Origin: Variovorax sp. CF079 | GTDB lineage: Bacteria > Pseudomonadota > Gammaproteobacteria > Burkholderiales > Burkholderiaceae_C | Direction of reading: 5' to 3' | Assembly (NCBI RefSeq): GCF_900101545.1 | Contig: NZ_FMZU01000003.1 | Coordinates: 1 to 64,000, forward strand | Length of the DNA: 64,000 nt | In this document: in pieces, positions 1 through 9,823 of the stretch | Layout of the letters: the number at the start of each line of letters is the position of its first letter | Position numbering within the stretch: the first letter of the stretch is position 1 | Position numbers and translations under genes: made by a program | The notes under the pieces: generated by a model | Databases searched by the model: none | What the model saw: the letters and a program-made list of their open reading frames with translations, nothing else | What the model was told of the DNA's origin: nothing

Positions 1-122
1 CCAACAGCCAACCGTTCAAATGGACGGCCACCGCAGATTCCATTCTTGAGAAGTTGCATCGACTTTGCTCACGTATCAGCGGGACAGGACACTAGCGATC
101 TGTGATCAGCGTCGCAGTTGCA

Positions 123-794
<672 letters not shown>

Positions 795-977
795 TCAAAC
801 TGGATGTTAGGAGAAGGTTGGGTCTTCCTCGCAATCTCTTCCACTGGATTAGAGGATGCCGTGCACGTGTCTCCGAACTGTCGGTTTTCGAGGGCCTTGA
901 CTGAGTTCCGCTGCCGCACACGGCCAGAACGCGTTTGTCGAGGCCGGTACTGATCAACAATTGTGCAGAGAGTTCGC

Positions 978-1997
978 ATGAAATCAGCGGGGTTGAAGGG
1001 AACGGTTTCCATTGAGTTGGTGCACGAAGCCATTCATGCCGCCGCGCTCAGGAACATGGATATCAGCAGTGTCCTCGACATCGCGAAGCTGGACCGCGAC
1101 CTGCTGAATGCGCCGCGCGCGCGCATATCTGCCGCCGCGTACTCACGAATGTGGGTGGCCTTGGCTGATCTGATGGACGACGAATTCTTCGGCCTCGATA
1201 GCCACGGACTACGCCGGGGAAGCTATGCGCTCATGACACGTGCCGCGGTCAACTCGGAAAACCTTGAGCACGCCCTTCGCCGAATCCTCAGGTTCCTGCG
1301 AGCCACATTGGACGATTTTCAAGGGGAGTTGGTCCGATCGGCAGATGAGGCGCGCGTGATCCTGCATGACGGTGGTGTGCTGCGCCGGCTATTCGGCTAC
1401 GGCACCTGGTTCATCCTCGTTCACGGATTGGCATGCTGGCTCGTCCATCGGCGGATCCCTCTGCGCGAGATGCAGTTCCGATGTCCGCCTCCTGGCGATG
1501 ACAGCCACTATCGCACGCGCTTCTGCGAGAACGTGCACTTCAACGGAGAGACAACGCACATCACGTTCGCAAGCGACCTGCTGGATCTGAAGATCGCAGA
1601 GTCGCCAGAGACAGTCGACAGCTTCTTGCGAGCAGCGCCTGCCAACTTGTTGGTCAAGTACCGCAATGACGCGAGCACGAGCGCACAAGTCCGCAACAAG
1701 TTGCGCAGCCTGGTGCCGGATGCGTGGCCTGAACTGGAGAAGCTCGCGCAAGAACTCTGTGTGTCCGGCACCACGCTCCAACGCCGGCTGCAACAGGAGG
1801 GGCAGAGCTACCAGCGAGTGAAAGACGATCTGCGACGGGACATTGCCATCGATCTCCTATCGAGCGCGTCGTTGACGGTAGCCGAAGTCGCCGCACGGAC
1901 GGGATTCCAGGAGACAAGCGCTTTCCATCGCGCGTTCAAGAAATGGACAGGCGTCAGCCCAGGAGCCTATAGAACCTCGCCGCATACGCGAGAATAG
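978..1997 (+). CDS. AraC family transcriptional regulator (OruR/ArgR-like)
   Basis: A 339-residue regulator. Residues about 15-200 look like the arabinose-binding-like effector domain of the OruR-type AraC subgroup (PF12625 type). The last 100 residues carry the two helix-turn-helix motifs, with LQRRLQQEG in the first and EVAARTGFQETSAFHRAFKK in the second. The ATG at 978 was preferred over an in-frame GTG at 963 because an AGAG box precedes it and homology begins soon after. It lies upstream of and parallel to the transporter/CoA-ligase operon at 2140-6515, so it is its likely activator; the effector is unknown. A truncated paralogue of its DNA-binding domain lies at the far end of that operon (6575-6710). 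Confidence 0.88.
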   Translation: MKSAGLKGTVSIELVHEAIHAAALRNMDISSVLDIAKLDRDLLNAPRARISAAAYSRMWVALADLMDDEFFGLDSHGLRRGSYALMTRAAVNSENLEHALRRILRFLRATLDDFQGELVRSADEARVILHDGGVLRRLFGYGTWFILVHGLACWLVHRRIPLREMQFRCPPPGDDSHYRTRFCENVHFNGETTHITFASDLLDLKIAESPETVDSFLRAAPANLLVKYRNDASTSAQVRNKLRSLVPDAWPELEKLAQELCVSGTTLQRRLQQEGQSYQRVKDDLRRDIAIDLLSSASLTVAEVAARTGFQETSAFHRAFKKWTGVSPGAYRTSPHTRE

Positions 1998-2038
1998 CCG
2001 CAACCAACCTTCTACGCTCGCCAGGAGCATGCCCTAAC

Positions 2039-2057
2039 GCCCCGGCCAGATCGGGGC
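2039..2057 (+). terminator. Possible hairpin downstream of the AraC gene
   Basis: GCCCCG (2039-2044) and CGGGGC (2052-2057) form a perfect 6-bp stem with a 7-base loop, 40 bases after the AraC stop codon. There is no U-tract after it, so it may be a weak terminator, an mRNA-processing stem or chance. Confidence 0.25.
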
Positions 2058-2139
2058 ATTCGGGCATGGGCCTCTGTCGCTTGCAGAACTAACCTCCTCT
2101 CGCAGTCGCACACAGCGATGCTTCAAGGCAGGAGACAAA

Positions 2140-3510
2140 ATGCAACAGATCGATGTCCACGCGCTGGCTGGCCAATCGCGGCTCAATGGTTTTCACGGGC
2201 TCGTGCTCTTCTGGTGCGTGCTCATACTGATCATCGACGGATATGACCTGGCCGTCGTCGGGGCCGCACTCCCGTCCATCATGAAAGACATGGGGGTGGA
2301 CGCCACCAGCGCGGGAGTCATGGCGGGCTCGGCGTTGTTCGGAACCATGCTGGGCGCAATCTTCCTCGGCACCCTGGCTGATCGCATCGGCCGCCCGCGC
2401 ATGATCGCGGTGTGTGTGGCGCTCTTCAGTCTCTTCACTGCACTGGCGGGGCTGACCCGTGACCCCGTCAGCTTCAGCGTAACCCGTTTCATTGCAGGTC
2501 TCGGCATTGGCGGTGTACTGCCCATCGTCACTGCGCAGATGGGTGAGTTCGCCCCCCTGAACTTGCGCACGCGCTTGGTGACAATGGTCTTTGCGGGGTA
2601 CTCCGTCGGTGGCATTCTTGTCGCGCTGACCGCCAAGCAACTCATCGAGAGCCACGGATGGCAGTGGGTGTTCTACGTGGCCGGGTTGCCCGTGCTTCTG
2701 ATCCCGTTCATCCTGATGACAATGCCGGAATCGTTGTCGTTCCTCATCAAGAAGGGAGACCAGCGGCAACTCGGCATCATCGCAGCCAAGATTGCGCCGG
2801 ACCAGCGAAGCACGAGCGGCGCGGTCTTTGTCGGATCTTCTGCCGACAAGCTGCGTGGAGCGCCTGTTCGAAGCCTGTTCGAGTCCGGGCGGGGGCTCAG
2901 CACCGTAATGATCTGGATGGCCTTCATGACCGGACTGTTCATGGTCTACGCATTGAATTCCTGGCTGACCAAGCTGATGGCGATGGCGGGATATAGCCTG
3001 GGTTCAGCCTTGAACTTCGTGATCGTCTTCAACGTCGGTGCCATCGTTGGTGCGATCGGGGGCGGAATGCTGAGCGACAAGTTCAACATCAAGCACGTGC
3101 TGATCGCGTTCTATGCGGTCGGGGCGGTATCTCTGATGGCGCTCGCGTACACGAAATCAACCGAACTGCTCTTCCTCGCCGTCTTCGTCGTGGGTGCGTC
3201 CACACTCGGAACACAACTGCTGGCCTATGCCTACGCGGGCGACTTCTATTCACCCGCTGTGCGCTCAACGGGGGTCGGTTTCGCTTCCGGTGTTGGCCGA
3301 ATCGGCGCCATCGTTGCCCCGGTTCTTATCGGCTGGCTCGTTTCCCTGAAGCTTCCGATGGAGCAGAACTTCATGGCAATCGCGCTGGCTGGCGTTGTCG
3401 GGGCGCTTGCGGTTTCCTTCGTGAACCAGTCGCGCGCTGATTCAAGCCGCGCCAAGGCCGCTCACGCGCTCGACAGCGAGCCGTCGCAAGTCGCGGTTGT
3501 AACCCGTTGA
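2140..3510 (+). CDS. MFS transporter, aromatic acid:H+ symporter (AAHS) type
   Basis: A 456-residue, 12-helix major facilitator protein. The AAHS signature DGYDLAVVG lies in helix 1, and the loop 2-3 motif GTLADRIGRPR follows near residue 80. The cytoplasmic middle loop is near residues 205-240, and the second-half loop GGGMLSDKFNIK mirrors the first. AAHS members (PcaK, BenK, MhpT) import protonated aromatic acids. A GGAG box 8 bases upstream supports the ATG at 2140. It heads the nitroreductase/CoA ligase/MaoC operon, so its cargo is probably the acid that the ligase activates. It is a clear paralogue of the transporter at 16409-17764. The exact substrate cannot be read from sequence. Confidence 0.9.
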   Translation: MQQIDVHALAGQSRLNGFHGLVLFWCVLILIIDGYDLAVVGAALPSIMKDMGVDATSAGVMAGSALFGTMLGAIFLGTLADRIGRPRMIAVCVALFSLFTALAGLTRDPVSFSVTRFIAGLGIGGVLPIVTAQMGEFAPLNLRTRLVTMVFAGYSVGGILVALTAKQLIESHGWQWVFYVAGLPVLLIPFILMTMPESLSFLIKKGDQRQLGIIAAKIAPDQRSTSGAVFVGSSADKLRGAPVRSLFESGRGLSTVMIWMAFMTGLFMVYALNSWLTKLMAMAGYSLGSALNFVIVFNVGAIVGAIGGGMLSDKFNIKHVLIAFYAVGAVSLMALAYTKSTELLFLAVFVVGASTLGTQLLAYAYAGDFYSPAVRSTGVGFASGVGRIGAIVAPVLIGWLVSLKLPMEQNFMAIALAGVVGALAVSFVNQSRADSSRAKAAHALDSEPSQVAVVTR

Positions 3511-3671
3511 CTGCAGCCAGGCGCTGGTGCTGTGCACGATGGAAGTGCGGTGCGCCAGGTTGAACTGCAGTCTTCGTTGAACCACCCAAGAGCTGGCGGC
3601 CAACGGTCACGTGTCCTGTGATCGAGCCGGGGCAGGACAGAACGAATCGATTCGAAGCAAGGAATCATGGA

Positions 3672-4412
3672 ATGAACCGTTTGAAGGCGCCGCCGTTGAG
3701 TACAGATGCGCTTAGAGAGGCAGTCGATTGGGCGATCGCGACGCGGCGCAGCGTCAGGGCGTATTTGCCCAGACCCGTCCCACAGGAAGAAATCGAATCA
3801 ATTCTCTCGATGGCCCGCTTCAGTGCTTCCGGCATGAACATGCAACCTTGGCATGTGCATGTCCTGACCGGGGAAGCGAAGGCGCGTCTATCCGCGGCGA
3901 TTGCAGAGCTTGACGACGATCCCAGCAGATTGCCGGAGCTGTCCGAGCCTTACGACTACTACCCGCGCGAATGGGTCTCTCCGTACCTGGAGCGGCGCCG
4001 CAAGGTGGGTTGGGATCTATATGGACTGCTCGGAATTTCCAAGGGTGACAAGCAACGCATGCATGTGCAGCATGGGCGCAACTATCGATTCTTCGATGCG
4101 CCCGTGGGCCTTTTCTTTACCGTGGACCGCGAGCTCCAGGAAGGAAGCTTGCTGGACTACGGCATGTTCTTGCAGAGCGTGATGGTTGCTGCGCGAGCCC
4201 GTGGTCTTCACACCTGCCCTCAAGCTGCCTTCTTGAAGTTCCACCGACAGATCGCCGATCTGCTGAAATTCCCCCTTGGCCAGATGCTTGTCTGTGGCAT
4301 GAGCCTGGGCTATGCCGACGAATCCTGCGTTGAAAACACGCTCGTCACCGAGCGAGAGCCGGTTTGCACCTTCACGACGTTCCACGATATCGCAAAGGAG
4401 ACAAGAGTATGA
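3672..4412 (+). CDS. Nitroreductase family protein
   Basis: A 246-residue flavoprotein of the nitroreductase fold. The N-terminal RRSVRAYLPRPVP matches the FMN phosphate-binding motif, ARFSASGMNMQPWHVHVL is the conserved NxQPW-type segment near residue 50, and GMSLGYAD near the C-terminus is typical. Such enzymes use NAD(P)H and FMN to reduce nitro groups, quinones or enones, and some act as dehalogenases or dehydrogenases. I start at ATG 3672, where the homology starts, rather than at an upstream in-frame GTG at 3618. The stop overlaps the CoA ligase start by ATGA (4409-4412), so the two are probably translationally coupled and act in one pathway. The substrate is unknown. Confidence 0.85.
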   Translation: MNRLKAPPLSTDALREAVDWAIATRRSVRAYLPRPVPQEEIESILSMARFSASGMNMQPWHVHVLTGEAKARLSAAIAELDDDPSRLPELSEPYDYYPREWVSPYLERRRKVGWDLYGLLGISKGDKQRMHVQHGRNYRFFDAPVGLFFTVDRELQEGSLLDYGMFLQSVMVAARARGLHTCPQAAFLKFHRQIADLLKFPLGQMLVCGMSLGYADESCVENTLVTEREPVCTFTTFHDIAKETRV

Positions 4413-6061
4413 GCGCGCAATCCTATGAAAGAGGCCTCGATCGCTGCGAGGCGAATCATGTGCCGTTGACGCCCCTTGGCTTCCTTGATCGCGCTGCCAT
4501 GGCACATCCGGATCGCGTGGCGGTGGTGCACGGGGATCTGACTCGAACGTGGAAGCAAACCCGTGAACGCTGCCATCGCCTTGCATCGGCGCTGGCGCTC
4601 CGAGGAATTCGCCCCGGTGACACGGTGTCGGTCCTGGCCCCCAACACCCCCGCCATGCTGGAGTCGCATTTCGGAGTACCCCTGGCAGGCGCAGTGCTCA
4701 ACGCGATCAATCACCGTCTGGATGCCGAGGGGATCGCGTTCATCCTGCGTCACGGTGAGTGCAAGCTGCTGATGGTAGACCGTGAGTTCTCCGCGGTTGT
4801 TGCCGCTGCATTGACGCACCTCGAGCAACCGCCTCGGGTTGTTGACATTAACGATCACCTCGCGCCACCTGGCGAAAGCATCGGCGAGACCGACTATGAG
4901 TCGCTGCTGGCGAGCGGCGATCCGGACTTCGCAGGCCGTTGGCCGGACGACGAGTGGCAGCCAATCGCCCTGAACTACACCTCCGGCACGACGGGAGATC
5001 CAAAGGGGGTGGTCGCAAGCCACCGCGGCACGTACCTGATGAGCCTGCTGCAAGTCACGAACTGGGCAATGCCGCGGGCGCCAAAGTACCTGTGGACGCT
5101 GCCTATGTTCCACGCGAACGGGTGGTGCTTCACCTGGGCCATCGCGGCGGCGGCAGGCACCCATGTCTGCCTGCGCCGCGTTTCCGCCGAAGCGGTGCTG
5201 GAGGCGATCGACAAGCACCATGTCGATCATCTGTGCGCGGCGCCGATCGTCATGGCGATGCTGGCAGATTCAGCGCGGCATACCAAGCTGTCTCGCTCTG
5301 TGCGTGTGCTGACCGCAGGATCTCCTCCGCCTCTCGCGGTGCTGAATGCCGTCCTGGCCATGGGTTTCGACGTGGAGCACGTCTTCGGCATCACCGAAGT
5401 TTGCGGCACGCCGGTAAGCTGCGCATGGCAAGACGGCTGGGATGACTTGCCGCAGGCAGAACAAGGGAAGCTCCGGGTACGCCAGGGCGTTCGAGCGGCC
5501 ATGTTCGAAGGCCTCATGGTGGGTGACGCGGACACGCTCGCACCCGTCCCACAGGACGGGAGAACCGCGGGTGAGCTGATGCTGCGTGGGAATACGGTGA
5601 TGATGGGCTACTTCAAGAACGAAGCAGCCACTCGCAAAGCACTCGCAGATGGCTGGTTTCGTACCGGTGACGTGGCGGTCGTCCATGACAACGGATATGC
5701 CCAGATCACGGACCGCTCGAAGGACGTGATCATCTCCGGCGGAGAGAACATTTCCTCCGTGGAAGTGGAGGATGTGGTTCACGGGCACCCCGCAGTACTG
5801 CATGCCGCAGTGGTCGCTCAGCCCGACGAGAAGTGGGGAGAGGTGCCGTGCGCGTTCATCGAGCTCAAGGCGAATGTTGCGGTTCCCTCCGAGCAAGAGC
5901 TCATCGCATTCTGTCGGGAACGCCTGGCCCATTTCAAGTGTCCGCGCCGGGTGATATTCAGCAGCTTGCCAAAGACGGCGACAGGAAAGATTCAAAAATT
6001 CCGCTTGCGTCAACTGGCTGGAAGCCAGGAGGCGATCACGAGACTGGCGAGTCATGGCTGA
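4409..6061 (+). CDS. AMP-binding acyl-CoA ligase
   Basis: A 550-residue member of the ANL superfamily. The P-loop-like YTSGTTGDPKGVV is at about residue 190, the A5 motif GITEVCG near 330, the A7 motif GWFRTGD near 415, SGGENISSVEVE near 445, and the catalytic lysine in PKTATGKIQKF at the C-terminus. It should activate a carboxylic acid to its CoA thioester with ATP through an acyl-AMP. The overall pattern resembles the medium-chain/cinnamate-type branch, but acyl chain choice cannot be read. The gene begins inside the nitroreductase stop (ATGA), has GGAGAC upstream, and overlaps the MaoC gene by 8 bases. Confidence 0.9.
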   Translation: MSAQSYERGLDRCEANHVPLTPLGFLDRAAMAHPDRVAVVHGDLTRTWKQTRERCHRLASALALRGIRPGDTVSVLAPNTPAMLESHFGVPLAGAVLNAINHRLDAEGIAFILRHGECKLLMVDREFSAVVAAALTHLEQPPRVVDINDHLAPPGESIGETDYESLLASGDPDFAGRWPDDEWQPIALNYTSGTTGDPKGVVASHRGTYLMSLLQVTNWAMPRAPKYLWTLPMFHANGWCFTWAIAAAAGTHVCLRRVSAEAVLEAIDKHHVDHLCAAPIVMAMLADSARHTKLSRSVRVLTAGSPPPLAVLNAVLAMGFDVEHVFGITEVCGTPVSCAWQDGWDDLPQAEQGKLRVRQGVRAAMFEGLMVGDADTLAPVPQDGRTAGELMLRGNTVMMGYFKNEAATRKALADGWFRTGDVAVVHDNGYAQITDRSKDVIISGGENISSVEVEDVVHGHPAVLHAAVVAQPDEKWGEVPCAFIELKANVAVPSEQELIAFCRERLAHFKCPRRVIFSSLPKTATGKIQKFRLRQLAGSQEAITRLASHG

Positions 6062-6515
6062 GGTCAGACCCGCTGCCTGCGCCGCGATCGAGCCAGGCTA
6101 CCGGTTCTCGCGAACCCACACGTTCGACGAAGCACAAGTCAGGAGCTTCGCGCTGGCGGCCGGGGACGAGAACCCGATGCACCACGACTCGGAGTTTGCA
6201 CGAGGCACGCATTTCGGCGGGTTGATAGCAAGCGGTACGCACACCACGTCGCTCTTGATGGGGCTGACCGCTACCCACTTCGCCCGGCGGGGGACTGTTC
6301 TGGGCCTCGGCTTCTCGATCGACCTGCTGAGCCCAGTACTGGCGACCGAGACGGTTCGTATGGAGTGGAGCGTGACTTCGATCGCGGCGCGTTCGCGAGG
6401 CGGCTACATCGTCGAGTTGCAGGGCTCAATGAAGGGGCGCGACGACCGGACCCGCGTCCTCGCACATGGCACCGTCTTATTCACACCCGCTCAATGGGTG
6501 CATTGCGGCGCATAA
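6054..6515 (+). CDS. MaoC-like hotdog dehydratase
   Basis: A 153-residue single hotdog domain. The hydratase-2 motif is visible around residue 35-65: AAGDENPMHHDSEFA followed by GGLIASGTHT, which supplies the catalytic Asp and His of R-specific enoyl-CoA hydratases. The family hydrates trans-2-enoyl-CoA to 3-hydroxyacyl-CoA or runs the reverse reaction. It overlaps the CoA ligase by 8 bases, so it probably acts on the same CoA ester. The following SDR and thiolase (6955-8930) could supply the next two beta-oxidation steps, although a remnant separates them. Confidence 0.86.
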   Translation: MAEVRPAACAAIEPGYRFSRTHTFDEAQVRSFALAAGDENPMHHDSEFARGTHFGGLIASGTHTTSLLMGLTATHFARRGTVLGLGFSIDLLSPVLATETVRMEWSVTSIAARSRGGYIVELQGSMKGRDDRTRVLAHGTVLFTPAQWVHCGA

Positions 6516-6574
6516 CAGTAATTCAGGCCGGCAGGTCGAGAGACTGCGACATGCTGCCAGCATCGGTTGCGGAT

Positions 6575-6710
6575 TGGATTCGCTGAGCAACCCGATGGCG
6601 ATGTCACACCGTAGTTCGTCCCTGATTTTCTGGTAAGCCGTGCCTTCGTTCTGCAGGCGTCGTTGCATGGTCGTGGCAGGCAGTTTCAGATCGCGCGCCA
6701 GTGCGTCCAC
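6575..6710 (-). pseudogene. AraC family regulator, DNA-binding domain fragment
   Basis: About 43 codons match the first helix-turn-helix of an OruR-type AraC protein: VDALARDLKLPATTMQRRL, then QNEGTAYQKIRDELRCDIAI. Compare the intact regulator at 978-1997, which has LQRRLQQEG at the same place. An in-frame TGA lies directly upstream of the GTG at 6710, and homology stops after IGLLSESN, so both the effector domain and the second helix-turn-helix are gone. It is a relic of a second, convergent AraC gene. Confidence 0.7.
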
Positions 6711-6954
6711 TTCTGGTCAGTTAACTCGGCCGTTGCAGGCCGATCGAGATGGTTCCCTTCGGACCAAAATTCGCCATAGCTGCAGTGGGTCTCGTTATCG
6801 GGCAAGCCCTTCTGTTGAATCGTAGCTTGCTCAGGTGTCCGATTGCCTCAAGGATTTTGAGGCGCAAGGACATCGCGTTCCTGAATGCAAGACCCTAGAC
6901 TGCCTTTGAAGAACGGTTGCGCCCGTGTGCACCCTGAAACCTGAGGAGCATGCA

Positions 6955-7713
6955 TTGAGAATCGAAGCAAATGTATTCATCGTCACCGGCGGCGCATCGG
7001 GCCTGGGCGAAGGCACCGCGCGGATGCTCGCCGCCGCCGGCGGCAAGGTCGTGATCGCCGACATGCAGGCGGACAAGGGCGAAGCGGTCGCCAAGGACAT
7101 CGGCGGCATCTTCGTCAAATGCGACGTGAGCCAGGAGGCCGACGGCCAGGCCGCGGTGGCCGCCGCGCAGAAGCTAGGCAAGCTGGTCGGCCTGGTCAAC
7201 TGCGCCGGCATCGCGCCCGCCGAGAAGACCGTGGGCAAGAACGGCCCGCACGCGCTGGCCGTGTTCAGCAAGACCGTCACCGTCAATCTGGTCGGCAGCT
7301 TCAACATGATCCGCCTCGCGGCCGACGCCATGAGCAGGAACGAGCCGGAAGCCACCGGGGAGCGCGGCGTGCTGATCTCCACCGCCTCGGTGGCAGCCTA
7401 CGATGGCCAGATCGGCCAGGCCGCCTACAGCGCCTCGAAGGGCGGCGTGGTCGGCATGACGCTGCCGATCGCGCGCGACCTGGCGCGCAACGGCATCCGC
7501 AACATGACGATCGCGCCCGGCATCTTCGGCACGCCGATGCTGTTCGGCATGCCCCAGGAAGTCCAGGACGCGCTGGCCGCCAGCGTGCCCTTCCCCTCGC
7601 GCCTGGGCACGCCCGAGGACTACGCGAAGCTGGCGAAGCACATCATCGAGAACGACATGCTCAACGGCGAGGTGATCCGGCTCGACGGTGCGATCAGGCT
7701 GCCGCCGAAATAG
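6955..7713 (+). CDS. SDR family 3-hydroxyacyl-CoA dehydrogenase-like oxidoreductase
   Basis: A 252-residue classical short-chain dehydrogenase. The NAD-binding [16 protein letters not shown] is at the N-terminus, an NCAG motif ([10 protein letters not shown]) near residue 85, and the catalytic Ser-Tyr-Lys appears in [12 protein letters not shown] and [10 protein letters not shown]. The insert [18 protein letters not shown] and the tail [17 protein letters not shown] are typical of the HSD10-type 3-hydroxyacyl-CoA dehydrogenases. The best start is TTG at 6955, because GAGGAG lies 6 bases upstream and family members begin MRIE; a GTG at 6925 is possible. It lies 32 bases before the thiolase gene, so the pair gives oxidation and cleavage of a 3-hydroxyacyl-CoA. 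Confidence 0.87.
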   Translation: MRIEANVFIVTGGASGLGEGTARMLAAAGGKVVIADMQADKGEAVAKDIGGIFVKCDVSQEADGQAAVAAAQKLGKLVGLVNCAGIAPAEKTVGKNGPHALAVFSKTVTVNLVGSFNMIRLAADAMSRNEPEATGERGVLISTASVAAYDGQIGQAAYSASKGGVVGMTLPIARDLARNGIRNMTIAPGIFGTPMLFGMPQEVQDALAASVPFPSRLGTPEDYAKLAKHIIENDMLNGEVIRLDGAIRLPPK

Positions 7714-7745
7714 ACCAGAGCTCGACATCCACGAAGGAGCAACTC

Positions 7746-8930
7746 ATGTCCGAATCCATCGTCATCGTCGGCGCTGCCCGCACCCCTATGGGCGGCTTCC
7801 AGGGCGACTTCTCTTCCCTGGCTGCGCACGACCTGGGCGGCGTGGTCATCAAGGCGGCCGTCGAGCGTGCGGGCATTGCGCCCGACACGGTTGGCGAGGT
7901 GCTGTTCGGCAACTGCCTGATGGCCGGCCAGGGCCAGGCGCCGGCGCGCCAGGCGGCCTACAAGGGCGGCCTGCCCGACAGCGCAGGCGCCGTCACGCTC
8001 AGCAAGATGTGCGGCTCGGCCATGAAGGCCGCGATGCTGGCGCACGACCTGCTGCTGGCCGGCACGCACGAGGTGATGGTGGCCGGCGGCATGGAGAGCA
8101 TGACGAACGCGCCCTACCTGATGCTCAAGGGCCGCGGCGGCTACCGCATGGGCCACGACCGCATCTTCGACCACATGATGCTCGACGGCCTCGAAGACGC
8201 CTACCAGCCCGGCCGTTCCATGGGCACCTTCGGCGAGGACTGCGCGGCCAAGTACAAGTTCACGCGGGAGCAGCAGGACGCCTTCGCGATCGCCAGCGTG
8301 GAGCGCGCCAAGGCCGCCACCACCTCGGGCGCCTTCAAGGCCGAGATCGCGCCGGTCACGGTCAAGGGTCGCGGCGGCGACACCGTGATCGAGATCGACG
8401 AGGGCCCGGGCAAGGTCAAGCTCGACAAGATCCCCAGCCTCAAGCCGGCTTTCAAGAAGGAGGGCGGCACCATCACCGCCGCCTCCAGCTCCTCCATCAA
8501 CGACGGCGCCGCGGCGCTGGTGATGATGACCGAGAGCAGCGCGAAGAAGCTGGGGGCCAAGCCCATCGCGCGCATCCTCGGCCACGCCACCCACGCGCAG
8601 CAGCCCGAGTGGTTCTCGACCGCGCCGGTGGGGGCGGTGGCCAAGCTCTTCAAGAAGACCGGCTGGGGCGTGAAGGACGTGGACCTGTGGGAGGTCAACG
8701 AGGCCTTCGCGGTGGTGCCGATGGCGCTGATGCACGAGCTCGACGTGCCGCATGCCGCGGTCAACGTGCACGGCGGCGCCTGCGCCCTGGGCCATCCGAT
8801 CGGCGCCAGCGGCGCGCGCATCATGGTCACGCTCATCCACGCGCTGCAGCAGAAGGGCAAGAAGCGCGGCGTCGCCACGCTGTGCATCGGCGGCGGCGAG
8901 GGCACGGCGGTCGCGATCGAACTGGTCTGA
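7746..8930 (+). CDS. Acetyl-CoA C-acyltransferase (thiolase)
   Basis: A 394-residue thiolase. The nucleophilic cysteine lies in LSKMCGSAMKA near residue 90, the family signature NEAFA near 325, the catalytic histidine in GGACALGHPIGASGARI near 350, and the second cysteine in TLCIGGGEGTA near 380. All active-site residues are present. It cleaves 3-ketoacyl-CoA with CoA to acetyl-CoA and a shortened acyl-CoA, or condenses two acetyl-CoA. The start at 7746 has AAGGAG 6 bases upstream; the frame stays open far upstream only because of high GC. It follows the SDR directly. Confidence 0.93.
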   Translation: MSESIVIVGAARTPMGGFQGDFSSLAAHDLGGVVIKAAVERAGIAPDTVGEVLFGNCLMAGQGQAPARQAAYKGGLPDSAGAVTLSKMCGSAMKAAMLAHDLLLAGTHEVMVAGGMESMTNAPYLMLKGRGGYRMGHDRIFDHMMLDGLEDAYQPGRSMGTFGEDCAAKYKFTREQQDAFAIASVERAKAATTSGAFKAEIAPVTVKGRGGDTVIEIDEGPGKVKLDKIPSLKPAFKKEGGTITAASSSSINDGAAALVMMTESSAKKLGAKPIARILGHATHAQQPEWFSTAPVGAVAKLFKKTGWGVKDVDLWEVNEAFAVVPMALMHELDVPHAAVNVHGGACALGHPIGASGARIMVTLIHALQQKGKKRGVATLCIGGGEGTAVAIELV

Positions 8931-8934
8931 ATCC

Positions 8935-9021
8935 ATGCTGCTCACCCCCGGACCAGGAAGCGATCCGCGACGCAGTGCGCGCCTTTGCCCAAGCCGAGCT
9001 CTGGCCGAATGCGCCGCGGTA
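8935..9021 (+). pseudogene. Acyl-CoA dehydrogenase, N-terminal scrap with frameshift
   Basis: ATG at 8935, four bases after the thiolase stop, begins MLLTP. One extra C in the C5 run near 8948 shifts the frame, after which DQEAIRDAVRAFAQAELWPN follows. That is the usual N-terminus of short-chain acyl-CoA dehydrogenases. Homology ends near 9021. The gene was probably the next member of the SDR/thiolase operon and has been lost here. Confidence 0.65.
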
Positions 9022-9406
9022 CCAACCACGGGCACATGGGGATAGTTCGTTTGCACTCGACGCGCAGTTCCTCGACGAGCGACGCTCGCGCCGGCCTATG
9101 TCGGCGCGCTGGCCAAGTCCTTCGGCCTGGAGATGCGGCGGGTGACCGATCCGGAGACGGTTCGCAAGGTCTGCCTGTATCGCTCGGCATTGCGCGTTCC
9201 GTCTCCTGCGGCCGAAGGCCTCGGTGCGTTCCTGTCCCCTTGGCTGATCAGGTGGCATGCGTCGGAGGTGCGCAGGCTTTCGGCGGGGCGTCGCGTCGTT
9301 TCACGCAAGGGATGGTGCTGTCCATCGAGTCACCTCCGTTCGGAGACTGCGTGACAGCGTATCAGCTACGCGGGCGACCCACTCCAAATCCTGAAGGACT
9401 TTTTTT
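9022..9406. other. Non-coding scar region between thiolase operon and vapC
   Basis: About 385 bases with no gene I can recognise. A short open frame (9133-9354, plus strand) extends upstream to read APAYVGALAKSFGLEM, then MRRVTDPETV. It looks protein-like but I could not place it in a family. It may be another gene fragment joined to the acyl-CoA dehydrogenase scrap. Confidence 0.5.
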
Positions 9407-9823
9407 TCAATGGTCGCCCGAAGGCCGCAGCCAGTTCTCGATCACGAGGCCCGGGACACGCGCGAAGTGCCGGGTGTTGTCCGTGACCACCACGGCGCCG
9501 AGCGCGAGCGCATGCGCTGCGATCATTTCGTCGAAGTCGCCGATGGGTGTGCCGCGCGCCTTCAGGTCGGCGCGCAGCGCGCCGTGCCGGTGTGCCGCCT
9601 TGGCGTCCCAGGGCAGGATCGGCACGATGCGCAGGAACTCGTCCACCAGGCGGTGCAGACGCACCGCCTCGGGCCGTCTGGCCACGCCGTAGCGGATTTC
9701 GGAACAGGTCACGGCTGAGATGCACCACTGGCCGGGCGGCACTGCCTGCAGGCGGGCATCGAAGGCGGGATGCCCGCGCAGCGCCTCGCTCGCCGCGTTG
9801 GTGTCGAGCATGGAGAGGGTCAT
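9407..9823 (-). CDS. vapC: VapC-type PIN domain ribonuclease toxin
   Basis: A 138-residue PIN domain. The first acidic residue is in [11 protein letters not shown] at the N-terminus, the conserved glutamate in [13 protein letters not shown] near residue 42, and the paired aspartates in [12 protein letters not shown] near 100 and [12 protein letters not shown] near 118. This is the Mg-dependent acidic triad/tetrad of VapC, which cleaves tRNA or rRNA when freed from its antitoxin. It overlaps the vapB stop by ATGA (9820-9823), the usual coupled order. All key residues are intact, so it is probably functional despite the decayed surroundings. Confidence 0.9.
   Translation of the reverse strand: MTLSMLDTNAASEALRGHPAFDARLQAVPPGQWCISAVTCSEIRYGVARRPEAVRLHRLVDEFLRIVPILPWDAKAAHRHGALRADLKARGTPIGDFDEMIAAHALALGAVVVTDNTRHFARVPGLVIENWLRPSGDH

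Noticed and set aside
9390..9412. T-run near 9401-9409 as a rho-independent terminator
   Set aside because: Only a 3-bp stem (TCC-TGAA-GGA) precedes it, too weak to support a terminator call.
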